NCBI GenBank assembly: GCA_020633655.1
Contig: JACKDF010000003.1
Coordinates: forward strand, 124,001 to 188,000
Reading direction: 5' to 3'
Length of the DNA stretch: 64,000 nt
Origin: Deferribacteres bacterium
Lineage (GTDB): Bacteria; Zhuqueibacterota; Zhuqueibacteria; Zhuqueibacterales; Geothermadaptataceae
The notes below the pieces were generated by a model, which saw only the letters and a program-made list of their open reading frames with translations, ran no database searches and was not told the DNA's origin. A program made the translations under genes and the position numbers. Each line of letters opens with the position of its first letter. Within the stretch, counting starts at the first letter, position 1. Positions 20,060 through 29,690 of the stretch are shown here, in pieces.

Positions 20060-21541
20060 ATGCAATTCTTAAACGGCACATTGCTTGTTCTTTATGTGCT
20101 GGCATTATTTGGATTGGCACTTTTTGGTATTCATAAATACGTTCTTATTTACCGGCATTGGAAATACAGTAAGCATAAAACATCAATTCCACAGCCGCCG
20201 AAAATCTGGCCGAAAGTTTTGGTTCAGCTGCCAATTTATAATGAAAAATATGTTTTAAAACGGTTGCTCAAAGCGGTTGTCAATTTGAATTATCCAAACG
20301 ATAAACTCCACATTCAAGTTTTGGATGATTCCACAGACAAAACGAAAAAGCTTGCCACAAGACTCGTCGCTTTATTGCGCAAGAAGGGAATTCAAATTGA
20401 GCATTTGGTACGTGAAGAGCGTGTTGGTTTCAAAGCCGGCGCTCTTGAATACGGTCTATCCCAATCCAACGAAGAATATATTGCAATCTTTGATGCGGAC
20501 TTCATTCCCCAGGATAATTTTTTACAAAAGACTATACCGCACCTTGCTGCAAATCCGGGAGTCGGCATGGTACAGACTCGCTGGGGTCATTTAAACTTAA
20601 ATTATTCCTTGCTCACGAAACTTCAGGGGATATTTCTCGATGCCCACTTTTTATTGGAGCATTTTACACGTTTTAAAAGTGGAAAATTTTTTAATTTCAA
20701 CGGAACGGCAGGAGTTTGGCGTCGTCGTGCTATCGAGGACGCTGGAGGGTGGCAACACGATACACTGACAGAAGATCTCGATTTAAGTTACCGCTCCCAA
20801 CTTGCAGGTTGGAAATTTATCTTCCTGGCCGATGTTGTCGCTCCCGCAGAGCTTCCCGTCGACATGAATGCCTACAAGAGTCAACAGCACCGCTGGGCAA
20901 AAGGCTCTGTACAAACTGCGATCAAACTATTGCCTGCATTGCTAAAATCTAAACTACCGCTAAAGGTAAGAATAGAAGCTTTGCTGCATCTTAGCAGTAA
21001 TTTTGCCTATTTACTCATGACTATCCCGGCATTTCTGCTGATTCCAATGTTAAATATACAATGGGGTATTTCTGTTAGATATACCGTACTTTCCTACTTT
21101 TTTATGTTTTTTGCAGCAACATTTTCTGTCATAGTTTATTATTTTTACACAATTAAGCTTACACATGAAAAAACATGGCCTACTGTTTTGTATATACCAG
21201 CTTTGATGGCTTTAGGTATTGGTTTGTCTGTAAACAATGGCAAAGCAGTGCTTGAAGCATTGGCCGGTATTCAGACGGATTTTTTACGAACGCCAAAATT
21301 CAATATAAAAACAAGCAGTGATGGATGGATGAAAAAGAAATACAAAGCTTCATTTTCTCGGGTGCATGTCATCGAACTCCTGCTAGCAATTTATTTTACA
21401 TTGGGCATGAGTTATTTTTTTCTAAATCAACTTTATTTGTCGATACCTTTTTTTATGCTATTTCAATTTGGCTACTATTATATAGCGCTTGCAAGTATTG
21501 GACAAGGTGTTCGAGCCAGAAAGAATAAAAAGGGAAATTAA
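20060..21541 (+). CDS. Family 2 membrane glycosyltransferase (beta-glycan synthase-like)
   Basis: A 493-residue processive-type GT2. One N-terminal membrane helix, then the catalytic domain with LDDSTDKTKKL, the DAD metal motif (DADFIPQ), the acceptor acid in TLTEDLDLSYR and the QQHRW motif of processive synthases, followed by about four C-terminal membrane helices. This layout is shared by bacterial cellulose/mannan-like synthases and ceramide-glucosyltransferase-like proteins. Substrate and product are not determined; no PilZ domain or bcs partner is present. AAGGAG precedes the ATG. The thioredoxin gene follows after 68 bases. Confidence 0.88.
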   Translation: MQFLNGTLLVLYVLALFGLALFGIHKYVLIYRHWKYSKHKTSIPQPPKIWPKVLVQLPIYNEKYVLKRLLKAVVNLNYPNDKLHIQVLDDSTDKTKKLATRLVALLRKKGIQIEHLVREERVGFKAGALEYGLSQSNEEYIAIFDADFIPQDNFLQKTIPHLAANPGVGMVQTRWGHLNLNYSLLTKLQGIFLDAHFLLEHFTRFKSGKFFNFNGTAGVWRRRAIEDAGGWQHDTLTEDLDLSYRSQLAGWKFIFLADVVAPAELPVDMNAYKSQQHRWAKGSVQTAIKLLPALLKSKLPLKVRIEALLHLSSNFAYLLMTIPAFLLIPMLNIQWGISVRYTVLSYFFMFFAATFSVIVYYFYTIKLTHEKTWPTVLYIPALMALGIGLSVNNGKAVLEALAGIQTDFLRTPKFNIKTSSDGWMKKKYKASFSRVHVIELLLAIYFTLGMSYFFLNQLYLSIPFFMLFQFGYYYIALASIGQGVRARKNKKGN

Positions 21542-21609
21542 GTTGTTTTTTATGTTTAAGCATACTATTTTCACCGATTCTTTGTACCACTAAATAAAGG
21601 AGTATTTAC

Positions 21610-21930
21610 ATGGCTTTAGAATTAACAGACAGCAACTTTGAGCAGGAAGTATTAAATTCTGATAAACCTGTTTTAGTAGATTTTTGGGCGGAATGGTGCG
21701 GTCCTTGTAAAATGATTGGACCCATCGTCGAAGAGCTTGCCAATGAATATAGCGGCGCAATTAAGATCGCAAAATTAAACGTTGATGAGCATGGCATCGT
21801 CGCCGGTACATACGGTATTCGCAGCATTCCAACACTTTTAATATTTAAAGATGGCGAAATCGCGGATACGATTATTGGTGCTGTGCCAAAATCTGAATTG
21901 AAGCGCCATTTGGATCCGTTTGTTGCCTGA
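21610..21930 (+). CDS. trxA: Thioredoxin
   Basis: A 106-residue cytoplasmic thioredoxin with the redox motif WAEWCGPCK and the cis-proline turn RSIPTLLIFKDG. It reduces protein disulfides with electrons from thioredoxin reductase. AAGGAG lies eight bases before the ATG, and a terminator hairpin follows the stop. Confidence 0.95.
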   Translation: MALELTDSNFEQEVLNSDKPVLVDFWAEWCGPCKMIGPIVEELANEYSGAIKIAKLNVDEHGIVAGTYGIRSIPTLLIFKDGEIADTIIGAVPKSELKRHLDPFVA

Positions 21931-21946
21931 TTAGAAATGGAATTTG

Positions 21947-21983
21947 AAAAGGGAAACTTCATTTAATTGTTGTTTCCCTTTTT
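21947..21983 (+). terminator. Rho-independent terminator after trxA
   Basis: An 11-bp perfect stem AAAAGGGAAAC / GTTTCCCTTTT with a 14-nt loop, ending in a run of five T. It lies just before the ribosome site of the next gene, so that gene is transcribed by read-through or from a promoter inside this short gap. Confidence 0.72.
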
Positions 21984-21993
21984 GGGAGTTATC

Positions 21994-22365
21994 ATGAAAA
22001 CACTTGCAGAATATTTGGACAATCTGGAAAACGATACTCGGATGACTTTATTTAAGTCGACCGGGCCTGGAGGCCAGCATAAGAATAAGACAGAATCAGC
22101 TGTACGATTACAGCATCTGCCGACGGGATTGATGGTAACGGCAGTAGAGAGCCGTTCACAAAGTAAAAACAAAAAGGTTGCCTGGGAACGCCTTATACTG
22201 AAATTAGAAAAGGAGTTCAAGCCAAAAACACCTCGAGTGCCAACCAAATTACCCGGTCGAGTTCGGGAGTATCGACTCAAAATGAAAAAGAAACGAAGCC
22301 AACTAAAGATACAACGCAAAAAGCCTGATCGAAATGATCAGGCTTTTTGCGTTGTAAGGTCATAA
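21994..22365 (+). CDS. Small class I release factor-like protein (GGQ domain only)
   Basis: A 123-residue protein made of the peptidyl-tRNA hydrolysis domain of class I release factors: STGPGGQHKNKTESAVRL carries the catalytic GGQ, followed by a Lys/Arg-rich tail. Such proteins (ArfB/YaeJ/ICT1-like and related families) can free stalled ribosomes. Start: the ATG at 21994 has GGGAG five bases before it; the nine extra upstream codons lie over the trxA terminator. Odd: the last about 17 codons are formed by a 20-bp perfect hairpin (see 22311-22355), so the C-terminus may be a late extension into a terminator. Confidence 0.85.
   Translation: MKTLAEYLDNLENDTRMTLFKSTGPGGQHKNKTESAVRLQHLPTGLMVTAVESRSQSKNKKVAWERLILKLEKEFKPKTPRVPTKLPGRVREYRLKMKKKRSQLKIQRKKPDRNDQAFCVVRS
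22311..22355 (+). terminator. 20-bp perfect hairpin inside the 3' end of the release-factor-like gene
   Basis: Arms ACAACGCAAAAAGCCTGATC (22311-22330) and GATCAGGCTTTTTGCGTTGT (22336-22355), loop GAAAT. Every base pairs. The stop codon of the gene lies 8 bases beyond the right arm. Probably a terminator, possibly working in both directions because a minus-strand small ORF ends 74 bases further on. Confidence 0.65.
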
Positions 22366-22428
22366 TATTAAGCTATTCAAAAAATCCAGGGAACCTTAAA
22401 GTGACGGATTTAGCTTATCTCATGAATA

Positions 22429-22569
22429 TCAACCGTTTTGCATAACACTGCTGGTATTCGTGTTTTTCCGAAGATCAAGCTGCCTTTTGTAATCATTGTA
22501 ACCGAAAATCAAGAGCAAAATAATGGCAATGCTGATGATAAAAACTATTGTGATATCTTTCTTGGACAT
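22429..22569 (-). CDS. Small single-pass membrane protein (46 residues), hypothetical
   Basis: On the minus strand an ATG at 22569 opens 46 codons: MSKKDITIVFIISIAIILLL followed by IFGYNDYKRQLDLRK and a polar tail. The form is a short basic start, one hydrophobic helix of about 18 residues and a charged end, typical of small inner-membrane proteins. An AAGG lies about seven bases upstream of the ATG. I recognise no family. It is convergent with the release-factor-like gene and head-to-head with the LacI gene across about 200 bp. Confidence 0.5.
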   Translation of the reverse strand: MSKKDITIVFIISIAIILLLIFGYNDYKRQLDLRKNTNTSSVMQNG

Positions 22570-22765
22570 TGTATACCTTCATTAAATATGAAAATAATTT
22601 GAATGCAATTATAAGAGTTTCTCCTTTTTATTGCAAATAGAATTCTCATTCACCCTTTGATTATCCGGCAAAAAACACTGGAATGCAACAATATTTATCC
22701 TATATTTCCTGAGCATTAGTCTGGCTTCAAAAACAATTTCAATCCTATCAAATTGAGAGTTCACC

Positions 22766-23800
22766 ATGGCCGTAACTATTTATGATGTCGCCAAATTGGC
22801 GAAGGTTGGTATAGGGACTGTTTCACGAGCAATTAACAACAGTTCACATATTCGTCCTCAGACTAAAAAAGTAGTTATGGAAGCAATCCAGGAGCTTGGA
22901 TATACGCCCCATGCCATCGCCCAGGGACTTGCCAGGAAAAAGACGGGAATTCTTGCAGCGATCATGCCCTTTTATACCGGCCATTTTTATCATGAACTGT
23001 TACGCGGCATCATGAAATCACTGAGCACATTTGAGTACGACTTGATTTTATACTATGTTGATCGCGTGGAAATGAAAAATAATTTTCTCGACAGGACATT
23101 GCATGAGCGAAGATGTGATGGTGTTCTGACGTTTTCAATGGAAATTTCCGATGAATACGCTGAAAAATATATCAACGCCAAAGTGCCGATTGTTGTAGTC
23201 GATCGGGCACACGATAAGATCGATTGTATCCAGGTGAAAAACGATGAGGGGGCTTACTCAGCTACCAAACATCTCATAGAAATGGGACATTCTAGAATCG
23301 TCATGATTACCGGACATAACAACAGCGCACCTGCGCGTGACAGGTACCAGGGCTTCGCAAGAGCTATGAGGGATGCAGGTTTACTCATTGATGCTGATTC
23401 CATAATCAGTGCGGATGGGCTCGATGATCCAACAATTTTAAAACAAAATGACGGATTTAATGAACGGGCAGGTGAAATGGCGATGAAGAAACTCTTACAA
23501 CGTAATAAAGCTGAGGTTACTGCAATATTTGCTGCCTCCGATATTCTCGCCATCGGTGCAATGAAAGCTATTCGTGAGGCAGGACTTTCTGTTCCCAATG
23601 ATTATTCTATCATTGGATTCGATGATATCGAGTTGGCGTCATATCTGTCACTGACGACGATGAAGCAGCCGATGTATGAAATAGGTCGCATGGCCGTGGA
23701 ACGAATTATGGAAAAACTTGAAAACAAGGAATCGCCTGCCCGGCAAGTTCAACTTTCGCCTGCAATTGTCGTAAGAAAAACAACGGCAAAATTAGTTTAA
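22766..23800 (+). CDS. LacI family transcriptional regulator
   Basis: A 344-residue repressor: N-terminal helix-turn-helix with hinge (TIYDVAKLAKVGIGTVSRAI, then HAIAQGLARKKT) and a periplasmic-binding-protein-like sensor domain ending FDDIELASYLSLTTMKQP. Such proteins bind operators and respond to a sugar or related ligand. The nearest possible targets are the downstream genes for a secreted nuclease, a half TauE protein, an SSS symporter and a GH109-like enzyme, or its own promoter. I could not locate a convincing palindromic operator. Confidence 0.92.
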   Translation: MAVTIYDVAKLAKVGIGTVSRAINNSSHIRPQTKKVVMEAIQELGYTPHAIAQGLARKKTGILAAIMPFYTGHFYHELLRGIMKSLSTFEYDLILYYVDRVEMKNNFLDRTLHERRCDGVLTFSMEISDEYAEKYINAKVPIVVVDRAHDKIDCIQVKNDEGAYSATKHLIEMGHSRIVMITGHNNSAPARDRYQGFARAMRDAGLLIDADSIISADGLDDPTILKQNDGFNERAGEMAMKKLLQRNKAEVTAIFAASDILAIGAMKAIREAGLSVPNDYSIIGFDDIELASYLSLTTMKQPMYEIGRMAVERIMEKLENKESPARQVQLSPAIVVRKTTAKLV

Positions 23801-24017
23801 TTTACGATCCGCAATATTTATGTGTCGTTTGTAGTTAATGGTGTATGGATTCATGGATATGTAAAGTAAGACCGCATTGGGAATCCCCTCATAAACGCGC
23901 GAAATTCGATATTAAGAACAACAGCTATTCAATCGCATTTTGCAAACCTGCCACGGACGGAATCCTAACTCTCATTTTCATTTTAAATCTTTTTTAACCA
24001 GGAGGCGAAGAAACACA

Positions 24018-27000
24018 ATGGCAAGGCTAAAATCTTTCATTGCCACTCTCTTTTTGTTAACATTTGCAAGTGGTTTGTTTGCACAAAGTGACTTGATTAT
24101 AACCGGATGTGTTGATGGTCCGATCACAGGGGGAATTCCGAAAGCAGTAGAGTTTTATGTCATAAATGATATCCCCGATCTTAGTATTTATGGATTCGGC
24201 TCTGCAAACAATGGGGGAGGAACAGATGGTGAGGAATTTACATTTCCATCAGATGCCGTAACGGCAGGTAGTTTTATTTACCTTGCGACAGAAGCAATCG
24301 AATTTAATAACTTTTTTGGATTTGCACCAACATATACAAATGGCAATGCACCCAATATTAATGGGGATGATGCTTTAGAACTTTTCAAAAATGGCAGTGT
24401 TGTTGATGTTTTTGGAGATATAAATTTAAGTGGTTCAGGCCAACCATGGTATTATCTTGACGGATGGGTTTATCGTGTGGATAACACAGACCCAGACGGT
24501 TCAACTTTTGTGCTGGCAAACTGGACTTTCAGCGGCATTAATGCCCTCGATGGTGAAACGACAAATGCTGGCGCATCAACGCCTTTTCCCATCGGCACTT
24601 ATACACGTGCAGGAGCTGGCGACGCAGCCCCAGCTGTATCAAGTACAACCCCAGCAAATAGCGCTGTTAATGTTGCAATCGACGGTGATATAAGTATTAC
24701 CTTTAGCGAAGCGGTAACCGCGTCCGGTTCGTGGTTTGCAATATCTGGTTCTTCAAGCGGCGCTCACAGTGCAGTCGTATCGGGAGGATCAACCACATTT
24801 ACGTTGAACCCGGATGTTGATTTTTCAAACAATGAAACAGTTACCGTTACAGTATATTCGGCTTCAGTAACCGACAATGACACGGATGATCCGCCGGATA
24901 ATATGAATGCAGATTATGTATTTTCATTCACTACAATCAGTGTGACATCCACTTATGAAATTTATGAAATTCAGGGCAATGGCTTGGCGAGTCCTTATGC
25001 CGGCACGACCGTGACAACGGAAAACAATGTCGTAACTGCAGTAGGCACGGATGGCTTTGCTATGCAAACTCCGGATTCCCGTGCAGACGGTGATCCCCAA
25101 ACATCAGACGGGATTTGGGTTTATACCGGAAGTGCTCCGTTTGTTGCTGTTGGTGATAACGTGGACGTAACCGGTGAAGTAGCCGAGTTTTTTGACTTAA
25201 CTGAATTTTCAAATTCTCCCAGTGTAAGTATCGTCTCATCGGGAAATCCATTACCTACGGCTGCTGAATTTGATGCAGCAACTCCTTCACCGACCGCACC
25301 ACAAGCTAGTACGGAATTTGAACGTTTTGAGGGAATGCTCGTTCATATTGCTTCTGGTACGATAACGAGTGGCAACCAGCGTTTCAGTTCTGATACGGTT
25401 GCAGAGGCTTATATCGTTGCTTCGGCCAACCGTCCGTTCCGTGAACCTGGAATCGAATATCCCGGACAGGTTAGCTTGCCTGTTTGGGACGGCAATCCGG
25501 AAGTATTTGAATTGGATCCGGATCGTCTCAGTCTACCAAACGCCTATCTGGTGGGTGGCTCAACCTTCGAAGCAACTGGTGTTATCGGTTACGAGTTTGG
25601 TGGTTATGAGCTTTGGCCGACTTCACTTACAGTTTCCAATGTACCCACTATGCCTGGTGCTGTTCGCGATGAAACTGCCAATGAAATTACTGTAGGTTCA
25701 CTGAATCTTGAAAGACTTCTTTCAAGCGAAGGAATTTATACCAACCGTCTAGATAAATTTTCTCAATTCATCCGCCTTGCCATGAAAGCACCAGACATTG
25801 TTGCATTGCAAGAACTTGGTGGACAAGCTGAATTGGATGCTCTCGCTGCAAAAATCCTTGCCGACGATGCCGGAATCAACTATTCGACCTATTACGTCGG
25901 AAGCAATACAGCCAGTGACATATTTATTGGTTATCTCGTTCGCAGTGACCTCACCGTGAACAGTGTCGAAGAACTGGGTGCGAGTGAAACCTACACTTTT
26001 AGCGGTTCAACGGATTTATTGCACGACCGTCCTCCATTAAAAGTGGTTGTCCAGCTTTCCGGCGGGAAAGACCTAACCATTCTAAACGTACATTTGCGTT
26101 CTCTTAATGGAATTGATGATGCAACGGATGGACCTCGCGTTCGCTATAAACGCGATCGTGGAGCAACATCTGTTTCAAACATGGTGCAGAATCTGCAGAC
26201 AAGCGATCCCAACATTAACTTGATCGTTCTTGGCGATTTTAATGCATTTGAATTCACCGATGGATATGTTGACGTCCTTGGACAAATCATTGGCGATCCT
26301 GCTGATGCCTCCGAAGCGTTGATTCCGGGAACAGAAGTCGTGGAACCCAATTTAACGAATCAAGTGCTGTCTGTCGCTGCGGCAAATCGCTATTCCTATA
26401 ATTATATTGGTGACGCCCAGGTCCTTGACCACGTTCTTACTTCGACTGCTTTGAATCCTTATGTTACCGGTCTTGAGTATGCTCGTGGAAATTCTGATGT
26501 CGCTGAAGAGTATCGTAACGATGGTGGAGCCTCTGCACTCTATTGTTCAGATCATGACGGTGTTGTGCTCTTTATTAATCAGGATCAACTCATTCCTGTA
26601 GAATTAACATCATTTGCTGCTTCTGCTGGAAATGGCTACATTGAGCTCACCTGGACAACAGCCTCAGAATCTGAGAATATGGGTTACCACGTCTATCGTA
26701 GCGATTCGGAAAATGGTAATTACAGTGTGATATCAAGCCAAATAATCGCAGGGCAGGGGAATTCTGCGACCGGCGCATCTTACTCTTTTCAAGATTATAA
26801 TATCACCTCAGGAGATACCTACTTCTACAAGATTGCTGATGTTTCCTATAACGGCCAGCTTACTTTTCACGGCCCAATCGGTGTGACCTATACAACAACT
26901 TCTGTAATGGATGCTTCTTCGACGTTACCCACAGAAATTGTTCTTATGCAAAATTATCCGAACCCATTTAATCCGGAAACAACGATTCGTTTCGGACTGC

Positions 27001-27212
27001 CTCAAGCAGCTTCGGTGACCTTGAAAATATATGACCTGCTGGGTTCAGAAGTGAAAACTCTTGCGAATAATCAAATGCATTCTGCGGGTTATGTAACATA
27101 CAAATGGGATGCGCACAACAATAATGGACAATTATTGAACAGTGGTGTTTATTACGTTCGTCTTGAAACGGAAGGCTTCTCTGCAACCAAAAAACTCGTT
27201 TATTTGCAGTAA
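24018..27212 (+). CDS. Secreted endonuclease/exonuclease/phosphatase-family nuclease with sorting domain
   Basis: A 1064-residue exported protein. Order of parts: signal peptide (to about residue 22, ending GLFAQS), a lamin-tail-like domain, an Ig-like Big_5 domain (STTPANSAVNVAIDGDISIT), an OB-fold-like segment, then the nuclease domain with IVALQELGG, LNVHLRSL, VLGDFNAFEF and SDHDGVVL, and finally a C-terminal sorting domain beginning NYPNPFNPETTIRF. This layout recalls ExeM/NucH-type extracellular nucleases. It probably digests extracellular DNA for phosphate or nucleosides at the cell surface. AGGAGG lies 12 bases before the ATG at 24018; the 26 upstream codons of the frame precede the signal peptide and are left out. 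Confidence 0.88.
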   Translation: MARLKSFIATLFLLTFASGLFAQSDLIITGCVDGPITGGIPKAVEFYVINDIPDLSIYGFGSANNGGGTDGEEFTFPSDAVTAGSFIYLATEAIEFNNFFGFAPTYTNGNAPNINGDDALELFKNGSVVDVFGDINLSGSGQPWYYLDGWVYRVDNTDPDGSTFVLANWTFSGINALDGETTNAGASTPFPIGTYTRAGAGDAAPAVSSTTPANSAVNVAIDGDISITFSEAVTASGSWFAISGSSSGAHSAVVSGGSTTFTLNPDVDFSNNETVTVTVYSASVTDNDTDDPPDNMNADYVFSFTTISVTSTYEIYEIQGNGLASPYAGTTVTTENNVVTAVGTDGFAMQTPDSRADGDPQTSDGIWVYTGSAPFVAVGDNVDVTGEVAEFFDLTEFSNSPSVSIVSSGNPLPTAAEFDAATPSPTAPQASTEFERFEGMLVHIASGTITSGNQRFSSDTVAEAYIVASANRPFREPGIEYPGQVSLPVWDGNPEVFELDPDRLSLPNAYLVGGSTFEATGVIGYEFGGYELWPTSLTVSNVPTMPGAVRDETANEITVGSLNLERLLSSEGIYTNRLDKFSQFIRLAMKAPDIVALQELGGQAELDALAAKILADDAGINYSTYYVGSNTASDIFIGYLVRSDLTVNSVEELGASETYTFSGSTDLLHDRPPLKVVVQLSGGKDLTILNVHLRSLNGIDDATDGPRVRYKRDRGATSVSNMVQNLQTSDPNINLIVLGDFNAFEFTDGYVDVLGQIIGDPADASEALIPGTEVVEPNLTNQVLSVAAANRYSYNYIGDAQVLDHVLTSTALNPYVTGLEYARGNSDVAEEYRNDGGASALYCSDHDGVVLFINQDQLIPVELTSFAASAGNGYIELTWTTASESENMGYHVYRSDSENGNYSVISSQIIAGQGNSATGASYSFQDYNITSGDTYFYKIADVSYNGQLTFHGPIGVTYTTTSVMDASSTLPTEIVLMQNYPNPFNPETTIRFGLPQAASVTLKIYDLLGSEVKTLANNQMHSAGYVTYKWDAHNNNGQLLNSGVYYVRLETEGFSATKKLVYLQ

Positions 27213-27227
27213 AATAATTGCTTTATA

Positions 27228-27264
27228 AAAAGGCAGTGGCTGACTGGAACAGCCACTGCCTTTT
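27228..27264 (+). terminator. Rho-independent terminator after the nuclease gene
   Basis: A 14-bp perfect stem AAAAGGCAGTGGCT / AGCCACTGCCTTTT with a 9-nt loop, 15 bases after the stop codon. Confidence 0.82.
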
Positions 27265-27418
27265 AAACTTGATCCCACCTGTTTGGTTATCCCAATAGCT
27301 ATATTTTTCTCCCCCAGGATACAATTCTACCAATTTCTGAATACGGGGTTAAACTGCTACAAAATATTACATTGTACAAACTAAAAGACTTGGTGCTTTT
27401 CCGGGAAATTTGTATATA

Positions 27419-27820
27419 ATGAACATAAATTCAATTGATCATTCATTACGAAAAGAGGGAAAGTTGGCTGCCATATATATAATATTAGGGCTGGTCACTG
27501 GATTGGTCAGCGGATTGTTTGGAATTGGAGGGGGCTTACTTATCATCCCCGTTTTAGTTTTTCTTTCCTTCCCGCAAAAAGAAGCACAAGGCATAGCAAT
27601 GGCTGTAATGGTCCCAATTGTGATCATTGGGGCTGTCCGTTATAAGCTAAATGAGGCTATTCCGGTAGATCTCTCCCTCGCCGCACTTATTGCAATCGGA
27701 GCGGTTGCTGGTGTATTACTCGGCACATCTTTCATCAATGCTGTGCCAGGGCTTTTGCTTCGACGTCTTTTCGCCACCTTACTTTTTGTCGTTGCTTTGC
27801 GCATGTTTTTTGCTAAGTAA
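27419..27820 (+). CDS. Half-size TauE/SafE-like membrane protein
   Basis: A 133-residue protein with about four membrane helices. The first has the TauE/SafE glycine block GLVSGLFGIGGGLLIIPVLV. Full members have two such halves (about 250 residues) and move sulfite, sulfonates or other anions. Here only one half is encoded, so it may act as a dimer. Start: ATG 27419; an in-frame TTG after GAGGGAAAG a little further in is an alternative. The SSS symporter gene starts 45 bases downstream. Confidence 0.75.
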   Translation: MNINSIDHSLRKEGKLAAIYIILGLVTGLVSGLFGIGGGLLIIPVLVFLSFPQKEAQGIAMAVMVPIVIIGAVRYKLNEAIPVDLSLAALIAIGAVAGVLLGTSFINAVPGLLLRRLFATLLFVVALRMFFAK

Positions 27821-27865
27821 TCATCCTGATTCTCAACAGGATATTCTAATTGTATTGGAGCTGAT

Positions 27866-29638
27866 ATGGTTCTTCAGACTTTAGACTGGCTGATCATTGC
27901 ATTATTCTTCGTTTTATATCTTGTCATTGGGCTATTTGTTTCCCGAAAAGCGGGTCAGAATGCAGCGGAATTTTTCTTGTCCGGCCGAAATATGCCCTGG
28001 TGGCTGTTAGGCGTTTCGATGGTCGCAACAACCTTTTCTACGGATACACCAAATCTTGTCACAGACATTGTTCGACAAAATGGAATTGCCGGGAATTGGG
28101 TATGGTGGGCCTTCCTGCTTACTGGTATGCTCACTGTTTTTGTTTATGCCCGCCTTTGGAGACGTTCCGGTGTTTTAACCGACTTGGAGTTTTATGAAAT
28201 TCGCTACGGTGGCAAAGCAGCTGCATTCTTACGTGGATTCCGGGCGCTGTACCTTGGTGTGGTTTTCAATATAATGATTATGGCTTCCGTTAGCCTTGCA
28301 ATGATTAAAATAGGCGGTGTGATGCTGGGGCTCAGCCCGGTGCAAACGTTAATTTTAGCCTCAACAGTTACGGTTTTATACAGCACAATGGGTGGTTTAC
28401 GCAGCATCCTGATAACCGACCTTGTTCAATTCGCTATCGCTATGATTGGGGCTATTGGTGCAGCATGGTTTGTTCTCGATATGCCGGAAATTGGTGGATT
28501 ATCGCAGCTATTAACACACCCGAACGTTTCGACAAAATTAAATTTTATCCCGGATTTTAATGATTCGGACCTACTCATTACTGTATTTATTTTGCCGCTT
28601 GCTGTGCAGTGGTGGAGTGTCTGGTATCCAGGCTCGGAGCCCGGTGGGGGTGGATACCTCGTTCAACGCATGCTTTCGGCAAAGAATGAATCGCATGCGG
28701 TTGGTGCCACACTCTTTTTTAATGTAGCTCATTATGCAATGCGGCCATGGCCATGGATCATCGTCGCATTAAGCTCCTTAGTTGTATTTCCAAATATTCA
28801 GGCGCTACAGCAGGCTTTTCCCAATGTAAACGCACAGGTTATGGGACATGATTTAGCATACCCTGCAATGCTGACGTTTCTTCCGACGGGTTTTTTAGGG
28901 CTTGTAATAGCTTCTCTAATTGCCGCTTTCATGTCGACAATCTCAACACATTTGAACTGGGGTGCATCGTACATTGTACACGATTTTTACCGACGATTCA
29001 TCAATGCAAATGCAAACGAATCGCAACTTGTTTTCGTTGGAAGGATTGCTACTGTTGGCCTCATGGTGATAACCTGCATATTTGCACTTATGCTGAGCAA
29101 TGCATTGCAAGCCTTCCATATTCTTCTCCAAATTGGTGCGGGAACAGGCTTATTGTTTATATTGCGCTGGTTCTGGTGGCGTATTAATCCGTACAGTGAA
29201 ATAACCGCGATGGTAGTTTCGTTTACGATCGCTATCTATTTTGAAATTTTTCATACGTTGCTTGGTTTTGCTCCCCTCACATCGAATTTTAAAATGTTGT
29301 TTGGGGTTGGCATAACGACTGTTGCCTGGTTTATCGTAACACTGGTAACACAGCCAAGTGATGCAAAAACCTTACAGAATTTTATCGATCTGATAAATCC
29401 CGGTGGACCGGGATGGAAGAATGCACCAGTCAAAAAAACAGCCAAATCGGATTGGGATGTACCACATGGATTAATATGCATGCTCCTTGGTTCCATTTCT
29501 GTCTATTGTGCACTTTTTGGAACGGGGTATTATATTTATGATAATCTTATGAATGCAGCTTTTTTATGGTTCGTTTCACTGGTTACGGCATATTTGCTTT
29601 TTTATGTATGGAAGGAAAAGTATTCGATTTCCGCATAA
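27866..29638 (+). CDS. Sodium:solute symporter (SSS family)
   Basis: A 590-residue inner-membrane transporter with 13 or more predicted helices. Typical SSS features are the start helix followed by FFLSGRNMPWWLLGVSMVAT and the conserved YSTMGGLRSILITDLVQF. It couples Na+ entry to uptake of a sugar or other organic solute. The gene is followed after 52 bases by a GH109-like oxidoreductase/glycosidase, which makes an amino sugar a possible substrate, by context only. GGAG precedes the ATG. Confidence 0.92.
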   Translation: MVLQTLDWLIIALFFVLYLVIGLFVSRKAGQNAAEFFLSGRNMPWWLLGVSMVATTFSTDTPNLVTDIVRQNGIAGNWVWWAFLLTGMLTVFVYARLWRRSGVLTDLEFYEIRYGGKAAAFLRGFRALYLGVVFNIMIMASVSLAMIKIGGVMLGLSPVQTLILASTVTVLYSTMGGLRSILITDLVQFAIAMIGAIGAAWFVLDMPEIGGLSQLLTHPNVSTKLNFIPDFNDSDLLITVFILPLAVQWWSVWYPGSEPGGGGYLVQRMLSAKNESHAVGATLFFNVAHYAMRPWPWIIVALSSLVVFPNIQALQQAFPNVNAQVMGHDLAYPAMLTFLPTGFLGLVIASLIAAFMSTISTHLNWGASYIVHDFYRRFINANANESQLVFVGRIATVGLMVITCIFALMLSNALQAFHILLQIGAGTGLLFILRWFWWRINPYSEITAMVVSFTIAIYFEIFHTLLGFAPLTSNFKMLFGVGITTVAWFIVTLVTQPSDAKTLQNFIDLINPGGPGWKNAPVKKTAKSDWDVPHGLICMLLGSISVYCALFGTGYYIYDNLMNAAFLWFVSLVTAYLLFYVWKEKYSISA

Positions 29639-29690
29639 CATGCAAAAAACAATCTGATGAAATACACATTTCTTTTACGGGAGGTTGGCA

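Noticed and set aside
23801..24017. Possible LacI operator upstream of the nuclease gene
   Set aside because: No convincing palindrome with a central CG of the LacI type could be found by eye.
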